Positions 25,125 through 34,116 are shown, counted from the first letter of the stretch. The stretch: DNA of 64,000 bases from Sphingomonas sp. LaA6.9 (GCF_022601895.1 NZ_JAKVIO010000006.1:62001-126000), one strand, 5' to 3'. Made by a program: numbers and translations. The notes: generated by a model not told the origin, from the sequence alone.

Positions 25125-25148
25125 CGGCATGATCCTCCTGTGCGAAGG

Positions 25149-25177
25149 ATCGTAGCATTAGTGTGTTAATACAGCAA
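25149..25177 (-). promoter_or_regulatory. Candidate sigma-70 promoter of the membrane-protein gene
   Basis: Minus strand TTGCTG (25172-25177), 17-bp spacer, TACGAT (25149-25154), in an AT-rich patch between the SDR and membrane-protein genes. The predicted start lies about 20 nt before the ATG, which fits the ribosome-binding site. Confidence 0.5.
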
Positions 25178-25206
25178 TACGGTAATTGTGCCGGGCAAGC
25201 CGGGCT

Positions 25207-26106
25207 TCAGCCGCCCTGCAGCTTGTTCAGGATGATGGCCGATTGCTCCATGCCCGACTGGGGCACGATCTCGCCCGTACGATCGGTGATCTGCGCCCAG
25301 GCCGCGGCGATCCCCTCGGGCGTGCGCTGGTCCTGGGGCAGGAAAGCGCCCTGGGTCAGCGTGACATAGGCCGCCTGGAAAACGCCTGCGCCCGCACCCA
25401 CGATCGCGTTGGTGGGAGCGTCCTCGGACACGAGATAGAGCGCCGCGGGAGCGACATTCTCGGGTGCGAAGGCGGCGAAAGCGGCTTCGGGAAGAATGTC
25501 CTCGGTCATCCGCGTGCCCGCGACGGGGGCCAGCGTGTTGACCTTGATGTTGTACTTCGCGCCCTCGAGGTAGAGCGTCTTGGTGAGTCCCGCGAGACCG
25601 AGCTTTGCGGCACCGTAATTGGCCTGGCCGAAATTGCCGTAAAGCCCGGTGGACGACGCGGTCATCAGGATGCGGCCGTAATTCTGGTCGCGCATCGTGT
25701 CCCACACCGCCTTGGTGCAATTGGCCGAGCCAAGCAGGTGGACCTTGACGACGAAGTCGAAATCCTCGGGCTCCATCTTGGCGAAGCTCTTGTCGCGCAG
25801 CACGCCCGCATTGTTGATCAGGATGTGAACGCCGCCCCAGGCTTCCTTGGCTTTGGCGACCATCTCGACCATCTGTGCATATTCGGTGACGCTGCCGCCG
25901 TTGGACATGGCGGTCCCGCCCGCGGCCTCGATCTCCTCGACAACCTTCAGCGCGGCGTCCGAATGGCCGGTGCCGTCGCGCGAGCCGCCAAGGTCGTTGA
26001 CCACCACCTTCGCACCGCGCTTCGCCAGTTCTAGCGCATAGGCGCGGCCAAGCCCGCCGCCTGCGCCGGTCACGATGGCGACGCGATCCCTGAAGTCGAT
26101 GGTCAT
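25207..26106 (-). CDS. Short-chain dehydrogenase (17-beta-HSD type 4/MFE-2 like)
   Basis: A 299-residue classical SDR. It has the Rossmann motif TGAGGGLG (13-20), NNAG (98-101) and the catalytic set Ser151, Tyr164 and Lys168 (YGAAK). The insertion NDLGGSRDGTGHSDAA after strand 2 and the overall length match the (3R)-hydroxyacyl-CoA dehydrogenase unit of peroxisomal multifunctional enzyme 2 and bacterial relatives, so it probably oxidises a 3-hydroxyacyl-CoA using NAD. The C-terminal 50 residues extend past the basic SDR fold. AGGAG is 9 nt before the ATG. A palindrome resembling acyl-CoA-catabolism operators overlaps the leader. Confidence 0.88.
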   Translation of the reverse strand: MTIDFRDRVAIVTGAGGGLGRAYALELAKRGAKVVVNDLGGSRDGTGHSDAALKVVEEIEAAGGTAMSNGGSVTEYAQMVEMVAKAKEAWGGVHILINNAGVLRDKSFAKMEPEDFDFVVKVHLLGSANCTKAVWDTMRDQNYGRILMTASSTGLYGNFGQANYGAAKLGLAGLTKTLYLEGAKYNIKVNTLAPVAGTRMTEDILPEAAFAAFAPENVAPAALYLVSEDAPTNAIVGAGAGVFQAAYVTLTQGAFLPQDQRTPEGIAAAWAQITDRTGEIVPQSGMEQSAIILNKLQGG

Positions 26107-26124
26107 TGCGGCATTCTCCTGTCG

Positions 26125-26140
26125 TTTACGTGAACGTCAG
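26125..26140. promoter_or_regulatory. Candidate LiuR/PsrA-like operator before the SDR gene
   Basis: TTTACGTGAACGTCAG is an imperfect 16-bp palindrome around ACGT-GA-ACGT, 19 bp before the SDR start. It fits the loose pattern TTnACGTnnACGTnAn known for LiuR-type regulators of acyl-CoA and branched-chain catabolism. No such regulator gene lies in the window; the role is inference. Confidence 0.35.
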
Positions 26141-26262
26141 CTAAAAGCCGCCGCACCAAAAGACAAGGGCGCAATCACTCATCGGATGCCGCAACCGGTC
26201 TCCCTGCAGGGGTCGACGCGATGACGCGCCCAAACGGAGAGGCCGGTCAGCGGCTGCCGGAA

Positions 26263-26607
26263 CTATTTAGGGCTGCGGCGCTGCTTGCAGCCGTCGGTAA
26301 CGGTCCTGGAGCACCACGGATATTCAGCCTTGGGCTCGGGCGGCGGATATTTCTGCTCGACCGAAGGCGTGGGGCCGACCTGCTTGGTCTCTCCGGCGGG
26401 AGGCGCAGCGGCCATCGGGTCTGCCGCAGGCATCTGAGATTCCGGCGCCGGCGCAGGCATCTGGGTCGCCTCGGGCGGCATCTGCGTCGCGTCTGGCGGT
26501 GGTGTCTGCGTCGCCTCGGGCGGCGGCATCGGTTCGGCCGGGGGTGCTTCCTGGGCCAAGGCGGCACTGCCCATCATGAGGGCCGCCGCGAGCATGAGTT
26601 TCTTCAT
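26263..26607 (-). CDS. Proline-rich secreted protein with short repeats
   Basis: A 114-residue protein with a signal peptide (MKKLMLAAALMMGSAALAQ) and a low-complexity Pro/Ala/Met region with four imperfect copies of PPxATQ/MP (about residues 28-55), then a Pro-Gly linker and a short C-terminal segment with two cysteines (PWCSRTVTDGCKQ). The start has AAGGAGG 5 nt upstream, one of the best ribosome-binding sites in the window, which supports expression. No function is known. The extended Pro-rich spacer suggests a periplasmic stalk or cell-wall linker. It lies 159 bp downstream of the phoB stop on the same strand, and no separate promoter was identified. Confidence 0.7.
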   Translation of the reverse strand: MKKLMLAAALMMGSAALAQEAPPAEPMPPPEATQTPPPDATQMPPEATQMPAPAPESQMPAADPMAAAPPAGETKQVGPTPSVEQKYPPPEPKAEYPWCSRTVTDGCKQRRSPK

Positions 26608-26766
26608 CGCAACCTCCTTCTGGCGGCCGGGACGGCCGCTTTGTGGTTCAGACCCGCGAACGGGTCGTGCGCACACCGATTCAGAACGAGGAAAGAACGA
26701 GACCGATCCATTTTTGGCCCGAGACGGCCGGGCGGGTGCGCCCAGCCGCCTTAAAGCAGGGGCGGA

Positions 26767-27465
26767 TCAGGCAGTGGCGTCGGTATCCAGTGCGTAGCCC
26801 GCCGAACGGACGGTGCGGATGATGTCGGCGCGGTCGCCCTGATTGATCGCCTTGCGCAGACGGCGGATATGGACGTCGACGGTGCGCGGCTCGATCTCGC
26901 TGTCGCGGCCCCAGACGCTGTCGAGCAGGCGCTCGCGCGAGAACACCCAGCCCGGATGCTCGAGGAAGTGCTTGAGCAGGCGGAATTCGGTCGGACCCAG
27001 CGGGACGACGTCGCCGCCGCGCTTCACCTTGTGGCCCACGGTGTCCATCTCGATGTCCGCATAGCTCAGCGTCTCGCCCGCAAGTGCAGGCCGGACGCGC
27101 CGGAGCACGGCGCCGACGCGCGCGACCAGTTCGCGCGGGGAGAAGGGCTTCGTGACATAATCGTCGGCGCCCGTCTCGAGACCGCGCACGCGGTCTTCCT
27201 CCTCACCGCGCGCGGTGAGCATGATGATCGGCACGTTCGCGGTTTCGGGCGCGCGGCGCAGACGCCGGCAGACCTCGATTCCGGAAAGGCTTTCGACCAT
27301 CCAGTCGAGCAGCACGATATCGGGCGTCGATTCCTGCGCGAGCAGGAGCGCCTCTTCGCCGTCTGGCGTGTGACGGACCGAGAAGTCCTCGCGCTGGAAA
27401 TTGTAGATGAGGAGTTCGGCAAGCGCCGCGTCGTCCTCGACCAGCAGCATGTCGGCACGCGCCAT
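26767..27465 (-). CDS. phoB: Phosphate regulon response regulator
   Basis: A 232-residue OmpR/PhoB-family regulator: receiver with acidic pair VEDDAA, phospho-acceptor Asp54 (LLDWM), Lys106 (YVTKPFSP), and a C-terminal winged helix (PLGPTEFRLLKHFLEHPG to VDVHIRRLRKAI). The LDWMVES and winged-helix sequences are characteristic of PhoB. It is the last gene of the phoR-pst operon, 4 nt after phoU, with GGGAG 9 nt before the ATG. Phospho-PhoB should bind the Pho boxes upstream of phoR and pstS, closing a positive feedback loop. The in-frame upstream extension overlaps phoU and is not used. Confidence 0.97.
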   Translation of the reverse strand: MARADMLLVEDDAALAELLIYNFQREDFSVRHTPDGEEALLLAQESTPDIVLLDWMVESLSGIEVCRRLRRAPETANVPIIMLTARGEEEDRVRGLETGADDYVTKPFSPRELVARVGAVLRRVRPALAGETLSYADIEMDTVGHKVKRGGDVVPLGPTEFRLLKHFLEHPGWVFSRERLLDSVWGRDSEIEPRTVDVHIRRLRKAINQGDRADIIRTVRSAGYALDTDATA

Positions 27466-27469
27466 GGAC

Positions 27470-28177
27470 TTAGACTCCCTGCGGTGCGGTAGGGTCCTCG
27501 CCGCGTTCGCGGTCCGCGAGATATTCGCCTGTGGCTGCATAATAGACCATCTCCGCTACATTGGTGGCATGATCGCCGACGCGTTCGAGGTTCTTGGCAA
27601 TGAAGAGCAGATGCGCCGCCTCGCCGATGGTCTGGGGATTTTCCATCATGAAGGTGACCAGCGTCCGGAAGATGCTGTTGTAGAAATCGTCGACCACCTG
27701 GTCCCTTTCGACCACGGCGGCAGCCTTTTGCGCATCGCGCGCGGCAAAGGCGTCGAGCACGTCATGGACCATTTCGGTCGCGGTGCGGGCCATTGCGGGC
27801 ATGAGCGACAGCGGCTCGATCTTGCGCTTGGTCTCGATCAGCGGAACGCGCTTCGCGACATTCTTGGCATAGTCGCCGATGCGCTCGATCACGCCCGCGA
27901 TCTTGATCGCGGCGACCACCTCGCGAAGATCGTCCGCCATCGGCGCGCGCAGCGCGATGATGCGGACCGCGGCCTTTTCGATGGCGCTTTCGAGTTCGTC
28001 GATCTTGCGGTCGTCGGCGACGATCTGCCTGGCGGCTTCGTTGTCGCGCTTGATGAGCGCGTCCATCGCACCGATGATTGCGCTTTCGGCGCGGCCGCCC
28101 ATTTCGGAGATGAGCCCGCGCAGTTCGCCGATGTCTTCGTCAAACGCCTTGACGGTATGTTCGGTGCCAGTTCCCAT
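27470..28177 (-). CDS. phoU: Phosphate signalling protein PhoU
   Basis: A 235-residue protein made of two PhoU three-helix bundles, each with the conserved metal-binding pattern (IERIGDYAKNVAKR near residue 97 and LERVGDHATNVAEM near 197). PhoU links the Pst transporter to PhoR, keeping the kinase in its phosphatase mode when phosphate is plentiful. It follows pstB by 14 bp and precedes phoB by 4 bp. The length and both helical motifs match E. coli PhoU; nothing is missing. Confidence 0.97.
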   Translation of the reverse strand: MGTGTEHTVKAFDEDIGELRGLISEMGGRAESAIIGAMDALIKRDNEAARQIVADDRKIDELESAIEKAAVRIIALRAPMADDLREVVAAIKIAGVIERIGDYAKNVAKRVPLIETKRKIEPLSLMPAMARTATEMVHDVLDAFAARDAQKAAAVVERDQVVDDFYNSIFRTLVTFMMENPQTIGEAAHLLFIAKNLERVGDHATNVAEMVYYAATGEYLADRERGEDPTAPQGV

Positions 28178-28191
28178 ATCTCTGTCTTTCC

Positions 28192-28965
28192 TCAGCCGTA
28201 CCGGCCCGTGATGTAGTCCTTGGTCCGCTCCTGACGCGGATTGGTGAAGATCTCCGACGTTTCGCCATATTCCACCAGGTTGCCGAGGTGGAAAAATGCG
28301 GTGCGCTGCGAGACGCGCGCGGCCTGCTGCATGTTGTGCGTGACAATCACGATCGCATAGCGCCCGCGCAGTTCGTGGATCAGTTCTTCAATTTTGGCGG
28401 TCGCGATGGGATCGAGCGCCGAGCAGGGCTCATCCATCAGGATCACCTCGGGATCGACCGCAATGGCGCGCGCGATGCACAGGCGCTGCTGCTGACCGCC
28501 CGAAAGCGCGGTGCCGCTGTCGGACAGGCGATCCTTCACCTCGTCCCAGAGCCCCGCCTTGCGCAGCGCCTGCTCGACGATCGCGTCCATATCGGCCTTG
28601 CTTGCCGCAAGTCCGTGGATGCGCGGACCATAGCCGACATTCTCGTAGATCGACTTGGGGAAGGGGTTGGGTTTCTGGAACACCATGCCGACGCGCGCGC
28701 GCAGTTGCACCACGTCCATCGAAGACGAATAAATGTCCTCGCCGTCGAGCCTGATGTCGCCTTCGACCCGTGCCGAGGCCACGGTGTCGTTCATGCGGTT
28801 GAGCGTGCGCAGGAAGGTCGACTTGCCACAGCCCGACGGGCCGATGAAGGCGGTGACATTCTCCATGTCGACGTCGATCGAGACGTTGTCGATCGCGCGC
28901 TTGTCGCCATAATAGACGCTGACGCCGCGTGCGGTCATTTTTGATTTTTCGGTCATTTTTTCCAT
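28192..28965 (-). CDS. pstB: Phosphate ABC transporter ATP-binding protein
   Basis: A 257-residue ABC ATPase. Walker [10 protein letters not shown] (42-50), Q-loop [15 protein letters not shown], signature [14 protein letters not shown] and Walker [14 protein letters not shown] are all present; the [12 protein letters not shown] segment is diagnostic of PstB. It energises high-affinity phosphate import through PstCA. Its ATG overlaps the pstA stop by one base (TAATG), so translation is coupled. An in-frame ATG three codons later is an alternative start. Confidence 0.98.
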   Translation of the reverse strand: MEKMTEKSKMTARGVSVYYGDKRAIDNVSIDVDMENVTAFIGPSGCGKSTFLRTLNRMNDTVASARVEGDIRLDGEDIYSSSMDVVQLRARVGMVFQKPNPFPKSIYENVGYGPRIHGLAASKADMDAIVEQALRKAGLWDEVKDRLSDSGTALSGGQQQRLCIARAIAVDPEVILMDEPCSALDPIATAKIEELIHELRGRYAIVIVTHNMQQAARVSQRTAFFHLGNLVEYGETSEIFTNPRQERTKDYITGRYG

Positions 28966-30260
28966 TACCAGCGACGTTCGAACCTGTTGCGGAGATAGAT
29001 GGCGAGCCCGTTCATCGTGAGCAGGAAGACGAGCAGCACAATGATGGCGGCGGATGTCTTCTCGACGAAGCCGCGGCTCACTTCGTCCGACCAGAGGAAG
29101 ATCTGGACGGGCAGCACGGTGGCGGGGTCGGCGATGCCGCCCGGGGGCGTCGCGATGAAGGCGCGCATGCCGATCATCAGCAGCGGCGCGGTTTCGCCGA
29201 GCGCGCGCGCCATGCCGATGATCGTGCCCGTGAGGATGCCTGGCAGCGCGAGCGGCAGGACATGGTGGAACACCACCTGCACAGGACTCGCCCCGATACC
29301 GAGCGCGGCGTCGCGGATCGAGGGCGGCACCGACTTGATCGCGTTGCGCCCCGCGATGACGATGACGGGCATCGTCATCAGCGCGAGCGTCATGCCCCCT
29401 ACCAGCGCGGCAGAGCGCGGCAGGTGCATGAAGTTGAGGAACACCGCGAGCCCGAGCAGGCCGAAGATGATCGAGGGTACCGCCGCGAGGTTGTTGATCG
29501 ACACTTCGATGAGGTCGGTCCAGCGATTGCGCGGGGCATATTCTTCCAGGTACACCGCGGCGAGCACGCCGACCGGGAAGGCGAGCAGAAGCGTGACGAA
29601 CATCGTCAGCAGCGAACCCTTGAGCGCCCCCCAGATGCCCACGCGCGTCGGATCGGTCGAATCCGCGGAACTCAGGAAGCTGGTGTTGAAGCTCGTGCTG
29701 ACGCGTCCTTCGGCATTCAGCCGCTGATAGATGGCTTCGGCTTCGGGCTCGCCCTTGCCCTTGGCGGCGAGGTCGATCGCGGTCGAGGCTGGAACCTCGA
29801 TCTCGACCGAGCGCGACAGGACGGAGGGATCATCGCGGACCGCGTCGCGAACCTTCAGCCAGGCGCCGTCCGACAGATAGTCGGCGCCGTCCGGTCCGAA
29901 AGCCGCGACGGCCGCGGCCGCGGTTGCGCCCTCGATATCGGCGCTGGCCAGCGCCATCCCCGCCTGCGGTCCCTTGAGCGCGGCTGGATCGAGGATCATC
30001 GCGGCGCGGGGGAAATCCACGGGCAGCCCGATCTCGGTCTGGGTAAAGCCGCGTGCGCCGTTTCCGAGCATGGTGACAAGCAGGAAGACGAGGAACGCGA
30101 CCGAGATCAGCACCGCGCCCATCCCCAACAGCTTGAAGCGGCGTTCGGCGGCGTAGCGCCGGGCGATGCGGCGCTGCATCGCGTCGGTCTTCCAGTCGGT
30201 CGGCTTGCGCGCAGCCCGGGTGACGGGGAGGGGGGCCTCGACGGTCATGGCCTTACTCAT
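28965..30260 (-). CDS. pstA: Phosphate ABC transporter permease PstA (long form)
   Basis: A 431-residue permease with a cytoplasmic N-terminus (about 45 residues), a first helix near 48-68, a periplasmic region of about 140 residues and then the five-helix permease core. The core has the EAA-like loop ([21 protein letters not shown]) and the ending AALLVLVF-type helices before RNRFERRW. E. coli PstA has about 296 residues; the extra periplasmic insert is typical of alphaproteobacterial long PstA. The start overlaps the pstC end by 8 bp. It forms the channel with PstC. Confidence 0.95.
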   Translation of the reverse strand: MSKAMTVEAPLPVTRAARKPTDWKTDAMQRRIARRYAAERRFKLLGMGAVLISVAFLVFLLVTMLGNGARGFTQTEIGLPVDFPRAAMILDPAALKGPQAGMALASADIEGATAAAAVAAFGPDGADYLSDGAWLKVRDAVRDDPSVLSRSVEIEVPASTAIDLAAKGKGEPEAEAIYQRLNAEGRVSTSFNTSFLSSADSTDPTRVGIWGALKGSLLTMFVTLLLAFPVGVLAAVYLEEYAPRNRWTDLIEVSINNLAAVPSIIFGLLGLAVFLNFMHLPRSAALVGGMTLALMTMPVIVIAGRNAIKSVPPSIRDAALGIGASPVQVVFHHVLPLALPGILTGTIIGMARALGETAPLLMIGMRAFIATPPGGIADPATVLPVQIFLWSDEVSRGFVEKTSAAIIVLLVFLLTMNGLAIYLRNRFERRW

Positions 30261-31629
30261 ATGCTTCCCGATATTTCTTCACGACGCGGAGCGCGACGAT
30301 GTTGAGCAGCAGCGTGACGATGAACAGCACGAGCCCGAGCGCGAAAGCGGCCAGCGTCTTGGCGCTGTCGAATTCCTGGTCGCCCGTCAGCAACTGCACG
30401 ATCTGTGTGGTGACGGTGGTCACCGAGGCAAAGGGATTGGCGGTCATGTTGGCGGCGAGCCCCGCCGCCATCACCACGATCATCGTCTCGCCGATCGCGC
30501 GGCTCACTGCGAGTAGCACGCCGCCGACGACGCCGGGAAGTGCCGCCGGAAGCAAGACCTTGCGGATCGTTTCCGAAGGGGTCGCGCCCATCGCCAGCGA
30601 ACCGTCGCGCATAGATTGCGGCACCGCGGCGATCGAATCGTCCGCCATCGAGGAGACGAAGGGAATGATCATCACGCCCATGACGATGCCGGCGGCGAGC
30701 GCGGATTCCGACGATGCGCCGCTGATCCCGATCGAGGCCGCGAAATTGCGCAGCGCGGGAGCGACCGTGAGTGCCGCGAAATAGCCATAGACCACGGTCG
30801 GTACACCCGCGAGAATCTCGAGGATCGGCTTCATCCAGCTCCGCGTCCTGGGCCTGGCATATTGCGTCAGGTAGATTGCGCTCATCAGGCCGAGCGGGAT
30901 CGCGACGATCATCGCGATGATCGCGCCGATGAAGATCGTGCCCCAGAAGAGCGGGATCGCGCCGAACGACCCCGACGACGCGGGCAGGTTGGATGCGGGC
31001 GGGCTCCATTTGGTGCCGAACAGGAACTCGGCGGGTGACACCATCGAGAAGAAGCGCACCGATTCAAACAGCAGCGAGGCGACGATACCGACGGTCGTCA
31101 GGATCGCGACGAGCGACGCGACGAGCAGCGTGACCATCACCAGCCGCTCGACACGCGTGCGTGCCCGGAAATCCGGCTTGATCCGCGTAAAGGCATAGGC
31201 GCCGCCCGCAAAGGCAAGGATCATCGCAAGCACGGTCCCGATGACGCCATATTTGGTGGTCGCCTCGGCATAGGCGGGGGCGAGCGCGGTTGCCTGCGGG
31301 TTGAAGGCGGTCTCGATCGCGCCCGTGCCGAGCGCGCGCGCTTCGGACAGGATTGCGGCGCGGTCCATGCCGAACGCGGGCAGGTCCGCGGCGGCGGGCG
31401 ATGCAAGCACCGACTGGGTGATGAGCCCGGGCGATACCGCGCCCCAGACGGCAAGGAAGATCAGTGCGGGCAGCGCGGTCCACAGGCCGACATACCAGCC
31501 ATGATAGGCGGGAAGCGAATGGGGACGGCTGCCCCCCGTACCGGCGAAGCGCGTTGCGCGCATCCGCGCGGTGACCCAGGCGATAAGCCCGAGGCCAAGC
31601 ACGAGAAACAGGAGTGCAAGTGTGGACAC
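30253..31629 (-). CDS. pstC: Phosphate ABC transporter permease PstC (long form)
   Basis: A 458-residue permease, longer than the E. coli protein (319) because of an N-terminal region with extra helices and a periplasmic segment (about residues 70-130). The core contains FGTKWSP, GTIFIGAIIAMIVAIPLGL and the cytoplasmic coupling loop SMRDGSLAMGATPSETIRKV, all PstC-specific. It pairs with PstA and receives phosphate from PstS. It begins 89 bp after pstS and overlaps pstA by 8 bp. The length is usual for sphingomonad Pst systems. Confidence 0.96.
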   Translation of the reverse strand: MSTLALLFLVLGLGLIAWVTARMRATRFAGTGGSRPHSLPAYHGWYVGLWTALPALIFLAVWGAVSPGLITQSVLASPAAADLPAFGMDRAAILSEARALGTGAIETAFNPQATALAPAYAEATTKYGVIGTVLAMILAFAGGAYAFTRIKPDFRARTRVERLVMVTLLVASLVAILTTVGIVASLLFESVRFFSMVSPAEFLFGTKWSPPASNLPASSGSFGAIPLFWGTIFIGAIIAMIVAIPLGLMSAIYLTQYARPRTRSWMKPILEILAGVPTVVYGYFAALTVAPALRNFAASIGISGASSESALAAGIVMGVMIIPFVSSMADDSIAAVPQSMRDGSLAMGATPSETIRKVLLPAALPGVVGGVLLAVSRAIGETMIVVMAAGLAANMTANPFASVTTVTTQIVQLLTGDQEFDSAKTLAAFALGLVLFIVTLLLNIVALRVVKKYREAYE

Positions 31630-31718
31630 CGTTGGTCTTGCGCCTTTCGTGAGTGTCGCGCCGAATTGACGGGCCGGGCGGGAGGTCCAGCGCCTCCTCG
31701 CCCGGCCGGGTTACAGGG

Positions 31719-32765
31719 TTATTTCAGGTCGCTGCCGTTCATGTAGGTCAGCTTGGTCGCGACCTCGGCATTGGCGGCGCGTACCGCGTCGGGCGAGGCG
31801 ATGAGGCCGCGCTTGGCGAGGTAGCCGTCAGGGTTCCAGGCGGACGCATATTCGCCGAGAAATTCCTTGAGGCCGGGAATGGCGTTCAGATGCGCACCCT
31901 TCACATAGATGTAGAGAGCGCGCGCGCCGGGATAGGAGAAATCCGCGATCGTCTCATAGGTCGGCGCCACGTTGTTGATTTTCACGCCGTTCACGCTTGC
32001 CAGATTTTCCTCGAGGAAGCTGTAGCCGAGCACGCCGATCGCATTGGGATTGGCCGCCAGCTTCTGAACGATCAGATTGTCGTTCTCGCCCGATTCGATA
32101 TAGGCGCCGTCCTCGCGGACCTTGGTGCAGAGATCCTTGTGCTTGTCGGCGTCGCTGGTCTTGAGCGCCTTCATCTCGGCGTTCGCGTCGCAACCCTTTT
32201 CGAGGATCAACTCGGCGAGCGAGTCACGCGTGCCCGAGGTCGAGGGCGGGCCGTAAACCTGGATCGCGACCGCGGGAAGCGCGGCGTTGACGTCCTTCCA
32301 GGTCTTGGCGGTGTTGGGCTTGCCATAGGGATTGGCGGCCAGCGCCTTGTAGATGTCCTCGGTGGTCAGCGCCATCTTGGGGCCGTTCTTGGCCTCGATC
32401 AGCGCGAGCCCGTCGATGCCGACCTGGATCTCGACGATGTCCTTGACGCCGTTCGTCGCGCAGTCCTCGAACTCCGACTTCTTCATGCGACGCGAGGCGT
32501 TCTCGATATCGGGGTGGTTGGCGCCCACGCCCGCGCAAAACAGCTTCATGCCCGCGCCCGTGCCCGTCGATTCGACCACCGCGGCCTTGAAGCGCGGGTT
32601 CTTGGTGACGAACTGTTCGGCAACCGCGGTCGTGAACGGATAGAGCGTCGAGGAGCCGACCACCTTGATCTGGTCGCGCGCGCCCGAGGCACCGGTTCCG
32701 GCCTCATCGCCGCAGGCAGCAAGCGCGAGCGCCGAAACGGCGACGAAAACGAAATTCTTCAACAT
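31719..32765 (-). CDS. pstS: Phosphate-binding lipoprotein PstS
   Basis: A 348-residue periplasmic binding protein. The signal ends in the lipobox LAAC with Cys18, so the protein should be lipid-anchored rather than free. The mature domain opens IKVVGSSTLYPFTTAVAEQF and contains ESTGTGAGMKLFC and GPPSTSGTRDSL, the loops that bind phosphate through Ser, Thr and Arg side chains. GGGGAG lies about 6 nt before the ATG. A three-repeat Pho box overlapping the phoR 3' end indicates a PhoB-dependent promoter of its own, allowing more PstS than membrane components. Confidence 0.96.
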   Translation of the reverse strand: MLKNFVFVAVSALALAACGDEAGTGASGARDQIKVVGSSTLYPFTTAVAEQFVTKNPRFKAAVVESTGTGAGMKLFCAGVGANHPDIENASRRMKKSEFEDCATNGVKDIVEIQVGIDGLALIEAKNGPKMALTTEDIYKALAANPYGKPNTAKTWKDVNAALPAVAIQVYGPPSTSGTRDSLAELILEKGCDANAEMKALKTSDADKHKDLCTKVREDGAYIESGENDNLIVQKLAANPNAIGVLGYSFLEENLASVNGVKINNVAPTYETIADFSYPGARALYIYVKGAHLNAIPGLKEFLGEYASAWNPDGYLAKRGLIASPDAVRAANAEVATKLTYMNGSDLK

Positions 32766-32829
32766 CTGGATCTCCCCTGCCGCATGGATGGCGCGGCTCG
32801 GTGCCGCCCCTAGCAGTGTGTCTTTGGGC

Positions 32830-32862
32830 TTTTGTTGCAGTTGTGTGTCAGTTTGATGACAG
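32830..32862 (-). promoter_or_regulatory. Pho box (three 11-bp repeats) upstream of pstS
   Basis: Minus strand: CTGTCATCAAA, CTGACACACAA and CTGCAACAAAA stand head to tail with an exact 11-bp period, matching the PhoB consensus of CTGTCAT-type repeats. The site ends 64 bp before pstS and covers the phoR stop codon. PhoB bound here would replace a -35 element. Confidence 0.85.
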
Positions 32863-34077
32863 TGCACCCGGCGCGGCCGGCAGATTGACCGTGACGGTCG
32901 TGCCCTTGCCCTGGATGCTCGCAATATCAAGGCGTCCACGGTGGCGTTCGACGATGTGCTTGACGATCGACAGGCCGAGGCCGGTGCCGCCCATCGCGCG
33001 GCTCCGACCCGAATCGACGCGATAGAATCGCTCGGTGAGTCGCGGCAGATGCTCGGAGGCGATGCCTTCGCCCTCGTCCTCCACCGACAGCCGCACCATC
33101 GAATCGCCGTTGCGCGACATGGTGATCCGGATCGGCGTGCCCCCGCGGCCATATTTGATCGCGTTGCCGACGATATTGTGGAGGAGCTGCGAGAGCTGCG
33201 CGCGGTCACCCGCGACCGGCGGTACGCCCTTGTCGATCACGATCATCAGATCGCGGTCCCTGCCATCGGGGCTATCCTTGACCACGCGATTGACGTCGCC
33301 GACCAGCGTCGCGAGGTCGACCGCATCGTCGGGCGCGCGGTGCTTTTCGGATTCGATCCTTGAAAGCGAGATGAGGTCGTCGACGAGCGTCTGCATGCGC
33401 CGTGCTTCCTTCATCATCACGTTCAGGAAGCGATTGCGCGTTCCCTCGTCGCCGCCGGCCTCGGGATCGCCGAGCGTCTCGATGAAGCCCAGGATCGCGG
33501 CGAGCGGCGTGCGCAGTTCGTGGCTCGCATTGGCGACGAAATCGACGCGCATCCGTTCGGCGGCGTGCGCCAGGCTGCGGTCGACAAGATGGACCAGCCG
33601 GCGGCCGTCGCCGAGCTCGGCGACATGCATCAGCCAGCGTTGCTCGCGGGTCCCAAGCCCGACCAGTTCGATCCCCCGGTCGGAGTTGCCGCGAAAGCTG
33701 CGCGCCAGATGCTCGGCCGCGGCCGGGTGGCGGATCGCGGTACGAATGTCCTCGCCCGTGATATGCTTGCCCAGCAGCGCGATCGCGGCGCCGTTGGCGT
33801 TGAGCACGCGCCCTTCGCGCACCAGCAGCACCGGATCGGTCAGCGCCTCGAGCACCGCGGCGGTCGTATCGGCAGCATATTCGTCGGAATGGATCGCGGC
33901 CGGTGTCGCCTCGCGGATGTTGGAAAGCGGGTAGATCGCCAGCAGCACCGCGCCGACCCCCCCGAGAAGGAAGACGAGTATCGCCTCGAGACCGGTGCCG
34001 AGCGCGATCCCCACCATCGCGGCGATGCCGACGATGACGATGGCGGCAACGGTCCACGCGGAATCAAGGGGCCTCAT
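32848..34077 (-). CDS. phoR: Phosphate regulon sensor histidine kinase
   Basis: A 409-residue kinase: two N-terminal helices (about 8-27 and 30-49) with almost no periplasmic loop, a PAS domain (about 70-165), HisKA with phospho-acceptor His186 (ANASHELRTPLAAIL) and a HATPase with N box HNIVGNAIKYG and G boxes DEGEGI and GGTGLGLSI. The lack of a periplasmic sensor is typical of PhoR, which reads phosphate through PstSCAB-PhoU. The start at 34077 has AGG 6 nt upstream; an in-frame ATG at 34089 has none. It heads the phoR-pstSCAB-phoUB operon behind a Pho box. Confidence 0.94.
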   Translation of the reverse strand: MRPLDSAWTVAAIVIVGIAAMVGIALGTGLEAILVFLLGGVGAVLLAIYPLSNIREATPAAIHSDEYAADTTAAVLEALTDPVLLVREGRVLNANGAAIALLGKHITGEDIRTAIRHPAAAEHLARSFRGNSDRGIELVGLGTREQRWLMHVAELGDGRRLVHLVDRSLAHAAERMRVDFVANASHELRTPLAAILGFIETLGDPEAGGDEGTRNRFLNVMMKEARRMQTLVDDLISLSRIESEKHRAPDDAVDLATLVGDVNRVVKDSPDGRDRDLMIVIDKGVPPVAGDRAQLSQLLHNIVGNAIKYGRGGTPIRITMSRNGDSMVRLSVEDEGEGIASEHLPRLTERFYRVDSGRSRAMGGTGLGLSIVKHIVERHRGRLDIASIQGKGTTVTVNLPAAPGALSSN

Positions 34078-34099
34078 GCCGCGCCTCATAGCCGATTTC

Positions 34100-34116
34100 G
34101 TGACAATGTAATGACA
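34100..34116 (-). promoter_or_regulatory. Pho box upstream of phoR
   Basis: Minus strand TGTCAT-TACAT-TGTCAC: two Pho half-sites with the standard 11-bp period, ending 23 bp before the phoR start. This suggests autoregulation of the whole operon by PhoB, the product of its last gene. Confidence 0.8.

Noticed and set aside
26608-26676. N-terminal extension of the Pro-rich protein to 26676
   Set aside because: The ATG at 26607 has an excellent ribosome-binding site and a complete signal peptide; the extension does not.
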